From Angustibacter sp049994355 (lineage in GTDB: Bacteria > Actinomycetota > Actinomycetes > Actinomycetales > Angustibacteraceae): 64,000 nucleotides of DNA. The DNA is taken from positions 3,410,001 to 3,474,000 of the forward strand of contig NZ_CP188257.1 in the NCBI RefSeq assembly GCF_049994355.1. The letters are read 5' to 3'. The translations under genes were made by a program, and so were the position numbers. Positions 16,773 to 24,985 of the stretch are shown here, in pieces (within the stretch, counting starts at the first letter, position 1; every line of letters starts with the position of its first letter). The notes under the pieces are model-generated. The model worked only from the letters and a program-made list of their open reading frames with translations, was not told the origin of the DNA and ran no database searches.

Positions 16773-17924
16773 ATGGCCGCTGCACCAGCCCAGGAGACGT
16801 GGTCGACACGGTGTGCCGCGCTTGACGACGCATTGGGCAAGGCGCTGGCCGAGGCTCGTCTGGTCGGGGCCGTGCTCATCGTGATGCAGGGCGGAGAGAT
16901 CGTCTACCGGCGTGCGGTCGGTCTCGCCGATCGCGAGAGCCATCGCCCGATGACGGTAGACACACTGTTTCGCTACTCGTCTCTGACGAAACCAATTGTC
17001 GCCGCTGCGGCCCTGGTTTTGGTGGAGCAGGGCACCCTTGAGCTCCACGAGCCTGTCACGCGGTGGATTCGGACGTTTCGCCCGTCACTGGCAGACGGCA
17101 CGCCTGCGACGATCTCCATTCACCACCTCCTCACCCACACCTCTGGGCTCTCGTACCCCTTCAACGAAGCTTCGCCGGACGGCCCCTACCACCAGGCGGA
17201 CGTTTGCGACGGAATTGGGTCTTCCGGGCTGACCCTGGACGAGAACGTCGCCCGGATTGCCTCGGCGCCGCTCGACTTCGCTCCGGGCGAGTCATGGCAG
17301 TACTCGGTCAGCACGGATGTACTCGGCTCCGTGATCGAGCACGCGACCGGTGAGGCGCTGCCCTCGGTGGTCTCTCGGCTTGTCACCGAGCCGCTGGGGA
17401 TGAACGACACCGCGTTCCAGGTCGCTGACCGCGCACGTTTGGCGGCTGCGTATGGCGACGGGACGCCCGAACCACTACTGATGGGGGAGGGTCACGTCGT
17501 CCCCGGCAGCCTGATCGAATTCTCCCCAGGACGGGCGTTCGACCCAACGGCCTTTCCTTCAGGCGGCGCTGGAATGATCGGGTCAGCGCCGGACTTCGTG
17601 CACTTCCTGGAGTTGATCCGAACGGGCGGCGGTCCGATCCTGACCCCTGCTACAGCGGCGCTGATGATGGGCAACCAACTCGGCGACTTGACCGTCGATG
17701 ACCGGCCCGGCGAAGGCCACAGCTACGGAGGCAGCGTCATCATGGACCCGGACGCGGCCGGAGTGCCCCACTCGCCCGGTACCTGTTGGTGGGGTGGGAT
17801 TTACGGGCACAGGTGGTTCGTCGATCCGACATTGGGCGTGACGTTGGCTCTGCTGACGAACACCGCAATCGAAGGTCTCTTCGGCAAGCTCGCCGACGAT
17901 GTCGTGGCCGCCACACGCACGTAG
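16773..17924 (+). CDS. Serine hydrolase, class C beta-lactamase/esterase family
   Basis: This 383-residue cytoplasmic protein has the catalytic SLTK (Ser70, Lys73) and YSV (Tyr177) in the place of the family's Y-x-N. Conserved HHLLTHTSGL and ETLGMNDT-like segments (EPLGMNDTAF) are present. There is no signal peptide, so it is more likely an EstB-type esterase or peptidase than an antibiotic-resistance beta-lactamase. Base composition is visibly less GC-extreme than in the genes to its left. It is the first recognisable gene of the array region and is followed by a repeat copy. Confidence 0.85.
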   Translation: MAAAPAQETWSTRCAALDDALGKALAEARLVGAVLIVMQGGEIVYRRAVGLADRESHRPMTVDTLFRYSSLTKPIVAAAALVLVEQGTLELHEPVTRWIRTFRPSLADGTPATISIHHLLTHTSGLSYPFNEASPDGPYHQADVCDGIGSSGLTLDENVARIASAPLDFAPGESWQYSVSTDVLGSVIEHATGEALPSVVSRLVTEPLGMNDTAFQVADRARLAAAYGDGTPEPLLMGEGHVVPGSLIEFSPGRAFDPTAFPSGGAGMIGSAPDFVHFLELIRTGGGPILTPATAALMMGNQLGDLTVDDRPGEGHSYGGSVIMDPDAAGVPHSPGTCWWGGIYGHRWFVDPTLGVTLALLTNTAIEGLFGKLADDVVAATRT

Positions 17925-18081
17925 GCAGTGAGTTCGTGCTGGTTGCGGCGCAAGGTTCATGATCGGCTGCATCTGCATACCGGTCGCCGCAGGCAGGTCC
18001 TGGACAACGTCGGCGAAGGGCTTGACGTCGCGCTTGCGTCTGGCGGCCATGCGTCGAAGGCTCCGTCGCACCCGAACTGAG

Positions 18082-18092
18082 CATCCGCTCAT
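18082..18092 (+). repeat. Array repeat copy 1, left arm (split by IS110)
   Basis: CATCCGCTCAT is the left arm. The matching right part continues at 19771 on the other side of the IS110 element, so one repeat was split by insertion. Confidence 0.75.
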
Positions 18093-18113
18093 CAGCGTGA
18101 GGCGTTTAGCGTC

Positions 18114-18327
18114 AAGGGTGGGCGGGTGCCCGTGTCCTGGTCGTCGGTCCCTGCATAGCGGTAATCGAGGTGTGCTCGGCAGCGTGTGATCGGGTTGTGT
18201 CGACGACGGGACGGGGCGGCCTGTGATGAGCGTCGAGATACCTGGTGGTTCTCAATGCCGCGGAAGGCTCGCCCCGCCCCAGCCCTTGGGTCGCGTCCTG
18301 CTGGCTGACTGTGCGGTGCGGATCGGG
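18114..18327 (-). ncRNA. Candidate bridge RNA in IS110 end (copy 1)
   Basis: This is non-coding sequence between the transposase stop and the right end of the IS, read in the transposase direction. It contains ATGCCGCGGA (18255-18264), identical to the right side of the target repeat. It also contains TGATGAGCG (18224-18232), the reverse complement of the left side CGCTCATC. One guide for each target strand, about 22 bases apart, is what a bridge-RNA target-binding loop needs. CAGCGTG near 18180, matching the IS end, could belong to a donor loop. Folding was not computed. Confidence 0.5.
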
Positions 18328-19674
18328 TTATGCGGCGACCACCTCCAGCGTCTTGGTGCCGTGGGCGGCGACGACGGGGTCCCAGGCTTGGCGGTGGGTG
18401 ATGACGTAGTGGAGCTGGCGCAGGATCGCTGCGGCGACGGCGGTCTGGGCTTGGGTCGGGGTCAGCCGGTTGGTTTCCCGGCCGGTCAGGTGCCGGTAGC
18501 GGGCGGCGTACACCCGGTTGGTTTGCAGGCAACCCCACACGGCCCGCCAGGCGGCGGCGCGCAGCAGTGGGCGGCCGGCGCCGGTGACGTGGGCACGGCC
18601 GGTGAAGGCGCCCGACTTACGTTCTCGGGGGGCCAGGCCGGCGTGTTTGACCACGGCCCGGGCGGAGGTGAACCTGTTCAGGTCGCCGGTCTCGGCCAGG
18701 ATTGCCGCGGCCCCGACCGCCGACAGCCCGTCGATCGAGCAGGCCAGGGCGGTCAGGTCCAGTTCGTCCAGGACGGTGACCATCCGGGCCTGGGTGTCGG
18801 CCAGCTTGGCCTTGGCGTGGTCCCAGTCGTCGATCACCCAGGCGACTCGTTCGAACGCGGCCGGTCGGTGCGCGATCACCCCGGCGGGGTCAGCCAAGGC
18901 GGTGAACAGGCGGCGGACGATCCGCAGGCAGGGACGGACCTTCCCGCGGCGGGTCACTTCGCGGCGCACGGCGTGCTCGAACCGGGCCGGGCCGAGGCGT
19001 CGGGTGCGGGACAGGTCGCCACCGTCGCGGTCCATCACCACGGTCAGGGCGGCGACCCAGGTGGTCGACTTGAACGGGTGCTCGGCGGCGTCCAGCGCGG
19101 CCGGCCACACGCACTCGAGCAGGTCGCGGACCTGCTGCACGCACGCCACGTGCTCGCCGTTCAGCTGTTCGCGGCGGGTGCCGAGGTGCCGCAGCCTCGC
19201 CCAGGTCTCGTCGACCGGTTCGGGCAGGTAGCAGCGCAGCTGTGCGGTCAGGCGGGCGATCAGCACCGCGTCCTTGTCGTCGGTCTTGTCGCTGGTCAGG
19301 TCCTCGGTCTTGCGCACCCACGAGCAGACCGCCGGCTGCACGCACACCAACGCCATCCCGCGTTCGTCCGCCAGCTGGCCCAGGACCCGCCAGCGGTGCC
19401 CGGTCGGCTCCGCCGCGACCGTCACCCCCGTGAAGCCGGCCCGGGCACCGCGTTCGGTGGCCCAGTCCAACGCTGCGCCCAGGTCCCACGCCTTGACCCG
19501 GAACGTGCGCCGGGCCAGGACCTTGGAGTCGTGGTCGGTGACCACGACCATCTGCTTGCGATCGGCCAGATCGATCCCGACGATCGCGTTCGTCACCGGG
19601 ACGGCCGCCCGCAGCCGCGACAGACGTGCGTTCCGGTTCCGATCACCACGAGAGACACCACTACCGTTACTCAT
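18328..19674 (-). CDS. IS110-family transposase (copy 1)
   Basis: This 448-residue DEDD transposase has Asp35 (IVGIDLADRK), Glu89 (VAAEPTGH) and the D-D-K-D cluster at 132-135 (SDKTDDKDA). A long helical middle follows, then the C-terminal Tnp_20 domain (LSAVGAAAILAETGDLNRF, VVKHAGLAPRERKSG). These enzymes move IS110 elements through RuvC-like and serine chemistry guided by a structured RNA. The ATG at 19674 has AAGGAGG 7 bases before it; the frame upstream is non-coding end. The second copy differs at one residue (Leu against Phe in RHLGTRREQ). Confidence 0.93.
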   Translation of the reverse strand: MSNGSGVSRGDRNRNARLSRLRAAVPVTNAIVGIDLADRKQMVVVTDHDSKVLARRTFRVKAWDLGAALDWATERGARAGFTGVTVAAEPTGHRWRVLGQLADERGMALVCVQPAVCSWVRKTEDLTSDKTDDKDAVLIARLTAQLRCYLPEPVDETWARLRHLGTRREQLNGEHVACVQQVRDLLECVWPAALDAAEHPFKSTTWVAALTVVMDRDGGDLSRTRRLGPARFEHAVRREVTRRGKVRPCLRIVRRLFTALADPAGVIAHRPAAFERVAWVIDDWDHAKAKLADTQARMVTVLDELDLTALACSIDGLSAVGAAAILAETGDLNRFTSARAVVKHAGLAPRERKSGAFTGRAHVTGAGRPLLRAAAWRAVWGCLQTNRVYAARYRHLTGRETNRLTPTQAQTAVAAAILRQLHYVITHRQAWDPVVAAHGTKTLEVVAA

Positions 19675-19770
19675 GAACGTCCTCCTTCTTGCGCTTTGGG
19701 ACACCAAGCCCGACAAGCGCATCAGGAGGACGTTCCCCACGCCAGACCGAAGACGCTCAACGCCTTCCTA

Positions 19771-19803
19771 TGCCGCTGACCGTGCGCGGTCGTGCCGATG
19801 AGC
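19771..19803 (+). repeat. Array repeat copy 1, right arm
   Basis: TGCCGCTGACCGTGC, then GGTCGTGCCGATGAGC; this completes the copy begun at 18082 once the IS110 element is removed. Confidence 0.8.
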
Positions 19804-19846
19804 AGATATCTGGTTGTCGGTGGGGTTTGCGTTCGTCGACACTCAG

Positions 19847-20365
19847 ATGGTGAACGTTGACTCAAGCTCGGACTTGTGGGTCGAGTTCAGGGATCGGTAC
19901 GAGCGATGCTGCGTGGCATGCCGCAGTCACGACGTCGAGGGGTTCCTCGCGTGGGCGGGCCCTGAGGGGACATTCGTCCGCGACGACGGCACCTTCGGTC
20001 GGTGGGCAGACACGGGGCCATTCTGGGAATGGCGGTTCACTCAGATACTCGAGGTAGGGCAGTTCGACATCACCGTCGAGAACATCAAGGTCGACGATGA
20101 TGGCTTGTTCGTCGTCGACTTTCACGAAGTCAGCCGGCTCACAGTCCGAAACTTCACCGGGCACCCTGCCGTTCGGTTCGCAGACCTTCACAACCGGAAC
20201 TGGTGGCGTCGCTCGGAGGCTGGCCTGTCGATCGTCAAAGGCGCCGAGCCGCGGACGCGCCGAACCCTGGACGGGATCCCGATAGAGGACCTCGACGATC
20301 CCATCGGCTTCGCGAGGTGGGGGCGCATCAGCCGGGGCGAAGACTCCGAGGCCCACGGCGGGTAG
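19847..20365 (+). CDS. NTF2/SnoaL-like family protein
   Basis: This 172-residue protein has an N-terminal cone-fold layout typical of nuclear-transport-factor-2-like proteins: helix DLWVEFRDRYERCCVACRSHDVEGFLAW, then short strands (GTFVRDDGTF, FDITVENIKVDDDGLFVVDFHEVSRLTVR). These small cytoplasmic proteins bind or convert hydrophobic ligands; no specific activity is predicted. The ATG at 19847 is preferred over an upstream TTG. The gene is the only content between repeat copies 1 and 2. Confidence 0.65.
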   Translation: MVNVDSSSDLWVEFRDRYERCCVACRSHDVEGFLAWAGPEGTFVRDDGTFGRWADTGPFWEWRFTQILEVGQFDITVENIKVDDDGLFVVDFHEVSRLTVRNFTGHPAVRFADLHNRNWWRRSEAGLSIVKGAEPRTRRTLDGIPIEDLDDPIGFARWGRISRGEDSEAHGG

Positions 20366-20439
20366 CCGCCCGTCGCAGCATGACTACCGAGGTATGGGCG
20401 ACTCTCCCGAGGGCCCGGTCGGCGTCGTCGTCCGGATGC

Positions 20440-20481
20440 ACTCTCATGCCGCTGTCCGTGCGCAGTCGCACCGATGTGCTC
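20440..20481 (+). repeat. Array repeat copy 2
   Basis: ACTCTCATGCCGCTGTCCGT, then GCGCAGTCGCACCGATGTG. It lies between converging genes, 14 bases past the stop of the membrane protein. Confidence 0.8.
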
Positions 20482-20494
20482 GCTGAGCCCGCGA

Positions 20495-21529
20495 TCAGGC
20501 ACCCGACGCGGTGCTTCCTAGTTCTGGCTGCGGGGATTGCCTGGCGAGCCTGCGCGCGATGGGGTGCCGAACGGCCAGGCCGAGGATCAGGAGGGCGATG
20601 CCCGCGAGGATCTGGAACCCGCGCTCTTCGGCCTCGAACTCGACGTCCCCCGGAGAGGCCAGGAAGAGCACAAGCGAGAACGTGTACAGGCCGTACATCC
20701 GCCAGTACGTCGCCCGCTGCATCACCGCGAGCACGAACGCGGCTACAGCAAGCGCGGTCTGCGCCCACGGCGACAGGCCGATGACGGCCACGGCCATGGC
20801 GGCGGCAGCGCCGACCGCCGTGCCGAGCACCTTCTCGCGTATCCGCTCACGATGTCCCATCAGTAGGTACATGACGAGCACGAGGATCGGCTCCGGCACC
20901 CAGTACGGCTCGGTCCACCCCAGTGCCACCCCGAGGGCTGCCGCGGCACCCATGACACCGCCGAAACAGAGCGCGATGACCGCGGCGACCGGCAGCGAGT
21001 ACCGGTCGCCCTCGACCACCGACGGGGCACCGAAGCGGCGCATGATCACGACGCCGTACGCCGTGCCGATCGCGACGATTGCTCCGAAGGTGACGGCGGA
21101 CCTGGCGGTATCCACCGGCGTCACGAAGGTGGCGGCGTAGGCACCTATCAGCAGCGGGGCGAACCACCCGAACCGGTACCCGACACCGGCGAGGACGCCC
21201 GTCACCGCCAGCAGAGCCACCCACCACCAGTCGTAGGCGGTGAACGCGCCCAGACCGGCCACGACCCCGACCAGGGGTGTCACGTACACCATCCGGCGTG
21301 TCCCCGCGAGCTTCGAACCGACCGCGCCCCACACCACGCCCGTGAACAGCGCCGAGACGCCCAACTCGCCCACCAACGCGCCGACCAGCACGGCCGGGAG
21401 AACAACCCCGACAAGCAGCGCCCCTAGGAGATGGAGCAGCCGATGACTACCTGACGATTCCTGCGGCGACGGTGCCGCGAGATCGCCCGGCTGCGAGTCT
21501 CCGGGGCCGACACCCTCGGCACCGCTCAT
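20495..21529 (-). CDS. FUSC-family membrane protein
   Basis: This 344-residue protein has about ten helices and the FUSC-like central region (VPEPILVLVMYLLMGHRERIREKVLGTAVGAAAAMAVAV). That matches the motif of the aromatic-acid exporter/FUSC group, where the R-x-x-x-K-x-x-G-T stretch follows a helix. It probably sits in the plasma membrane as an exporter component. ATG 21529 is preferred over GTG 21535. Its stop lies 14 bases from repeat copy 2 and its start is followed by copy 3, so the gene fills one cassette unit. Confidence 0.78.
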   Translation of the reverse strand: MSGAEGVGPGDSQPGDLAAPSPQESSGSHRLLHLLGALLVGVVLPAVLVGALVGELGVSALFTGVVWGAVGSKLAGTRRMVYVTPLVGVVAGLGAFTAYDWWWVALLAVTGVLAGVGYRFGWFAPLLIGAYAATFVTPVDTARSAVTFGAIVAIGTAYGVVIMRRFGAPSVVEGDRYSLPVAAVIALCFGGVMGAAAALGVALGWTEPYWVPEPILVLVMYLLMGHRERIREKVLGTAVGAAAAMAVAVIGLSPWAQTALAVAAFVLAVMQRATYWRMYGLYTFSLVLFLASPGDVEFEAEERGFQILAGIALLILGLAVRHPIARRLARQSPQPELGSTASGA

Positions 21530-21616
21530 ACCCACAACCCATCGGCAGAGTCCCAGTCCCTGACGACTCTACGCGCCGATCACCCCGCGAAGGGCCCCGG
21601 AATCGAGGCGTCCTCG

Positions 21617-21683
21617 AACGCGCTCATCTGCCGCTGATCGCGCGCGGTCGTGCCGCCGAGCGTGCGCAGTCGTGCCGATGACA
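21617..21683 (+). repeat. Array repeat copy 3 (with duplicated right arm)
   Basis: AACGCGCTCATCTGCCGCTG starts the copy. The right arm occurs twice: GCGGTCGTGCCGCCGAG then CGTGCGCAGTCGTGCCGATG. This suggests fusion of two sites or internal duplication. Confidence 0.85.
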
Positions 21684-21688
21684 GTGCG

Positions 21689-21997
21689 TCAGACCTCAAG
21701 CAGAGTCTCGTCGGTCCATACGTCCTCGTGCCCCGGCGCGAGTGGGAATCGCGTGCCTGGAGGAAGCGAGAGAAACCTAGAGAGCAATGGCACGCGCTCG
21801 ACAAGGTGTGCCGCCTGGAGCGGTTGAAAGAAGTCGTCTGCCTGGCTCAAGTCCCCGGTCCAGACGTACCAACCTGATGTGCCTGCCTCCGGTGGATGCC
21901 GCAGACCGTGAATCGGCCACTCCCAGCCGCCGTCGATTAGTGATCGAGATGCACCCAGCTTGTCGACGGATTCGTTTGGCTGACCCATGGCCGCCAT
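21689..21997 (-). CDS. Imm33/DUF2185-like small protein
   Basis: This 102-residue protein reads TSGWYVWTGDLSQADDFFQPLQAAHL, then FLSLPPGTRFPLAPGHEDVWTDETLLEV. This is the pattern of the small immunity-protein-like DUF2185/Imm33 group, as I remember it. Such proteins occur beside polymorphic toxins and also alone. The stop falls 6 bases from repeat copy 3 and copy 4 lies just upstream of the start, so it is a single-gene unit. ATG 21988 is an alternative start. No toxin partner is present. Confidence 0.55.
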   Translation of the reverse strand: MAAMGQPNESVDKLGASRSLIDGGWEWPIHGLRHPPEAGTSGWYVWTGDLSQADDFFQPLQAAHLVERVPLLSRFLSLPPGTRFPLAPGHEDVWTDETLLEV

Positions 21998-22009
21998 CTT
22001 GCACGATGC

Positions 22010-22050
22010 AACGCCCGGATCTGCCGCAGACTGCGCGAATGCTGACGTCA
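22010..22050 (+). repeat. Array repeat copy 4 (degenerate)
   Basis: AACGCCCGGATCTGCCGC shares its whole left arm with copy 19 at 40650; the right arm is diverged. Confidence 0.65.
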
Positions 22051-22074
22051 GGCGAGGTAGCGGCCCGGCGCGTC

Positions 22075-22428
22075 TCAGGCGGGTCTTTCCACGAATGCGT
22101 AAAGCGTCTTGACCTTGTCGTCGGCCAAGACCGCGAAGTCCATCCCGCTGACGGGGCCGAAGCGCCAGTAGGTTCGTAGCGCGTCGCCGACGACGGAGGG
22201 CTCGCCCACCATCTCAAACAGCTGGCCGGGGAAGCGCTGTTGCAGGGAGTCGCTGAACGACTCGATACCGGCGTGGCCGGTGAAGACGCCATCGGGGTCG
22301 TGGAACACAACGTCATCGTGGTAGTGGGCGCCGATCGCGTCTCGACGGCCCCTCGGGTCGGTCTCGGTCCAGATCGCGAGCAGTTCGGTCATGAACTGCT
22401 TCGCCTGCTCCGTACTCAAGGCTGGCAT
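22075..22428 (-). CDS. SnoaL-like/NTF2-fold protein
   Basis: This 117-residue protein has the family pattern: helix QAKQFMTELLAIWTETDPRGRRDAI, GAHYHDDVVFHDPDGVFTGHAGIESFSDSL, and a C-terminal beta sheet (LRTYWRFGPVSGMDFAVLADDKVKTLYAFVE). The cone-shaped fold binds small ligands; several relatives are isomerases or hydrolases. ATG 22428 with GGAGAC upstream is chosen over a TTG at 22446. It fills the unit between repeat copies 4 and 5. Confidence 0.75.
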   Translation of the reverse strand: MPALSTEQAKQFMTELLAIWTETDPRGRRDAIGAHYHDDVVFHDPDGVFTGHAGIESFSDSLQQRFPGQLFEMVGEPSVVGDALRTYWRFGPVSGMDFAVLADDKVKTLYAFVERPA

Positions 22429-22920
22429 CGTCGCGTCTCCGTCCAAGTGGGTGTCAAAGCAGGGCGCCCTAAGAGAGGCTGGGGACCAACTGACCGAAAG
22501 ATGTGTCGGTACTTCGGGGAGGCACTCTGTGACTCACCGGCGCCTCGAGCGTATCCGCCACGGGACCCCGCTACGGCGACATCCCGATCTGCCGCGTTGA
22601 GGGCGGCCACGGCCGCCCGGATCTGCCGCCGTGCGGGCACGGTCGTGCCGGGATCCGGTGGTTCATGTGTATGGGCGATCATGCAGGTCCTTGCACGTTT
22701 GTCCGCCGGGCGGTCTACCCAGTTCAATCGTTGACGTTGTACGGGATCGCCGATTCGGGAGCACTTTAGTTCGATCGCTGCGGGGGGCTCGGCGTCGTGC
22801 TGCGCGAGTTGCTTGGCTGAGACCGCATGCTGGCGGCAGTCTCATTGACTAGACGCCAACGCCGTCCACCTCGCGGGCGACTGGTCCATGGCGCTCTGGA
22901 GGCTCTGCCAGGCTGGGACG
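22429..22920. other. 490-bp gap holding repeat copy 5
   Basis: Apart from repeat copy 5 (22580-22658), no protein-like frame or ribosome site is visible. It may include decayed cassette sequence. Confidence 0.45.
22580..22658 (+). repeat. Array repeat copy 5 (double, GTTGAGGGC subtype)
   Basis: CATCCCGATCTGCCGCGTTG and GGGCGGCC are followed, after a short bridge, by GCCCGGATCTGCCGC and GGTCGTGCCGGGATCC. Two left arms share one right arm, so this looks like two fused sites. Confidence 0.8.
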
Positions 22921-24090
22921 ATGAGGGAAGCGTTCCGGGCCGAGCCGTTCCGCATTCGGGTGAGCGACGAGGTGCTTGCCGACCTCCGCCGCCGCATCGA
23001 AACCACCCGGTGGCCAGAGGCGTCGCCGGACGCGCCATGGAAGCAGGGCACGGATCTTGCGTACCTCCAAGCTTTGCTGGCGTACTGGGCGGACGGCTTT
23101 GATTGGCGAGCGCAGGAACGCTCGTTGAACGCCCTCCACCAGTTCCGTGCTGAGCTCGACGGCGTTCGTATCCATTTCGTGCACGAGCGGGCACGCAGCG
23201 GCGACGGGATCCCGCTGGTCCTGACGAACGGATGGCCAAGCTGTTTCGCCGAGTTCCTCCCGCTCGTCGCCCGCCTGACCGATCCGGCCGCACACGGCCT
23301 GGCGGGACCCGGTTTCGACGTCGTGATCCCCTCCCTGCCCGGATACGGCTTCTCCGAGCGTCCGGCACGAGTCGGCATTACCAGCCGGTACACCGCCCGG
23401 CTGTGGCATCAGCTGATGCAGGGTCTCGGCTACCGCCGTTACGGCGCGCACGGAGGCGACTGGGGCTCTGCCGTGACGACGTTCATGGCGTTGGACGACC
23501 CAGCGCCAATGCTCGGCATACATCTGTCCAATCTGGACCTCGCCCCGTACATCGGACCAGGCTCGCGTCCGCTGTCGGACGCCGAACGCGCCTACCTCGC
23601 GCAGTACGAGCGTTGGCGCGAGGACGACCGCGGCTACGGCGCGGTCCAGGCGACCCGGCCGCAGACCGTCGGCTACGGGCTCAACGACTCACCCGCCGGG
23701 CTCGCCGCCTGGATCCTGGAGAAGTGGCGTGGATGGGCCGACTCCGCCGGCGACATCGAAGCCACGTTCTCCCGCGACTTCCTCCTCACGATCGTCACCC
23801 TGTACTGGGTGACCGAGACGATCACGTCCTCGATGCGGGAGTACGTGGACAATCGATGGCTGGCCGCGGAGCGGCGTCCGAGCGACTTCGTCACCGTGCC
23901 GACCGGCGTCGCGGTCTTTGCAAATCAGTTCATTGACGATGGCGCGCCGCCGCGCGAGTGGGCCCAGCGCCTGTACAACATCCGCCGGTGGACCCCGATG
24001 CCGAGAGGCGGTCATTTCCCGTCCGCCGAGGAGCCCGAACTGCTCAGCCGCGACATCACCGCCTTCTTCGACGAGTTGGGCGCCGGCTAG
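22921..24090 (+). CDS. Epoxide hydrolase (microsomal/juvenile-hormone type)
   Basis: This 389-residue protein has the N-terminal EHN domain (FRIRVSDEVLADLRRRIETTRWP), the oxyanion-hole motif NGWPS, nucleophile Asp180 in HGGDWGS, and the C-terminal catalytic His in MPRGGHFPSAEEPELL. It should hydrolyse epoxides to diols by the alpha/beta-hydrolase route in the cytoplasm. ATG 22921 is chosen because the EHN domain starts within 10 residues; there is no strong ribosome site. It follows repeat copy 5. Confidence 0.9.
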   Translation: MREAFRAEPFRIRVSDEVLADLRRRIETTRWPEASPDAPWKQGTDLAYLQALLAYWADGFDWRAQERSLNALHQFRAELDGVRIHFVHERARSGDGIPLVLTNGWPSCFAEFLPLVARLTDPAAHGLAGPGFDVVIPSLPGYGFSERPARVGITSRYTARLWHQLMQGLGYRRYGAHGGDWGSAVTTFMALDDPAPMLGIHLSNLDLAPYIGPGSRPLSDAERAYLAQYERWREDDRGYGAVQATRPQTVGYGLNDSPAGLAAWILEKWRGWADSAGDIEATFSRDFLLTIVTLYWVTETITSSMREYVDNRWLAAERRPSDFVTVPTGVAVFANQFIDDGAPPREWAQRLYNIRRWTPMPRGGHFPSAEEPELLSRDITAFFDELGAG

Positions 24091-24450
24091 CGGCCCGTCG
24101 CGCCCGAATGACTGCGGGGGCGGGCATGCACGAGATCGGACTGATCTGAGCGATAACCGCCGGCGGTCCGAGGAATGCTGAGCCGACCGTCTTGGTGCGC
24201 CGCAGCACCGATCCCACAGGAGCGTCGACTGGCCACGAGTCGTGAACGCCGCCGCACGACACTCCACGCTCGGTCACGAGCCGGGGCCCGAAATTGGACA
24301 CCCGTATGGATGCGCCCCCGGCTCAGACCGCATTGCGTGATTCAACTCTCGTCAACTTGGCCAGGACGGACGCCGATATACCAACAGACGCGTGTTTGCG
24401 CTGACATCGCAACCCGTATCGCGGCCCGCCACGACGACGACAGGACTGAC
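24091..24450. other. 360-bp gap without recognisable gene or repeat
   Basis: No protein-like frame, no clear array repeat and no strong hairpin were found. This is one of the few gene junctions in the array where a repeat copy is not evident. Confidence 0.4.
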
Positions 24451-24945
24451 TTGAGCGAGACAGGACACTCGGAGGCACCGAAGTCGCCGGGCCCCGGGTG
24501 GTACCCGGACACGGCGGGGACCCTGCGCTGGTGGGATGGGCATGCCTGGGGCCCAGCCGCTCCCTCGAACCAAGAGGGCCTCACTTGGGCAACCCTCTGT
24601 CACCTGAGCTGGATGTTGCTTCCGCTCGTGCTCCCGATCGTCCTGCGCGTGGTCGCGGGCCGGCAGGGCCGGTTCACGCGTCACCACACCAACGAGGCGC
24701 TGAACGCTCAGATCTGGTTTGCCATCATCTGGAACGCGTCGATCGTGACGCTGATCGTCGCCACCAACGGCGCCGAGGCGCCGTCGTGGATCGGGGTGCC
24801 CATCACGATCGTCATCCTCGACGGCCTCGCCCTGCTCGTTTTCGGCATCCTGGCAGCAGTGCGGGCGTCGCAGGGCAGGTACTGGCGATACCCACTGCCG
24901 TTCAGGTTCACGCCGGGATCCGTACGCGGGCAGGCAGACGCCTGA
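24451..24945 (+). CDS. DUF2510-DUF4870 membrane protein
   Basis: The 164-residue protein starts with a DUF2510 segment (PGWYPDTAGTLRWWDGHAW, a Trp-rich actinobacterial motif). A DUF4870-like membrane region follows, with three or four helices and the typical TRHHTNEALNAQIWF. The function is unknown; such proteins sit in the plasma membrane with the Trp-rich part in the cytoplasm. TTG 24451 is used as start because AGGA precedes it and the upstream frame is not protein-like. Repeat copy 6 follows the stop by 8 bases. Confidence 0.72.
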   Translation: MSETGHSEAPKSPGPGWYPDTAGTLRWWDGHAWGPAAPSNQEGLTWATLCHLSWMLLPLVLPIVLRVVAGRQGRFTRHHTNEALNAQIWFAIIWNASIVTLIVATNGAEAPSWIGVPITIVILDGLALLVFGILAAVRASQGRYWRYPLPFRFTPGSVRGQADA

Positions 24946-24952
24946 ACCGGAC

Positions 24953-24985
24953 TGCACATGCCGCGTTGCGTGCGCGGTCGTGCCG
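24953..24985 (+). repeat. Array repeat copy 6, left part (split by IS30)
   Basis: CACATGCCGCGTTGCGTG, then CGCGGTCGTGCCG, interrupted by the IS30 element after GTGCCG. The right arm resumes at 26214. Confidence 0.85.

Larger units (their letters stand above)
18091..19770 (-). mobile_element. IS110-family element, IS1111 type (copy 1)
   Basis: The region 18084-19776 recurs at 27757-29449 with, as far as compared by eye, a single difference (19185 G, 28858 A). Subterminal inverted repeats AGGCGTTTAGCGTC (18100-18113) and GACGCTCAACGCCT (19752-19765) match 13 of 14. Subterminal repeats plus a long non-coding end downstream of the transposase (about 240 bp, against 100 bp upstream) mark the IS1111 type. 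It splits a repeat copy. Exact ends are uncertain by a few bases because this family makes no clear target duplication. Confidence 0.85.

Noticed and set aside
16773..17924. Antibiotic-resistance beta-lactamase
   Set aside because: SxxK is present, but there is no signal peptide and the second motif is Y-S-V rather than Y-x-N, so a resistance role is not supported.
17583..18092. Minus-strand frame overlapping the serine hydrolase 3' end
   Set aside because: Most of it lies antisense to a well-supported gene; the remainder shows no recognisable domain.
18223..19779. Long plus-strand frame opposite the IS110 transposase (and its copy at 27896-29503)
   Set aside because: Antisense shadow of a high-GC gene; Gly/Val/Gln-rich nonsense sequence without family resemblance.
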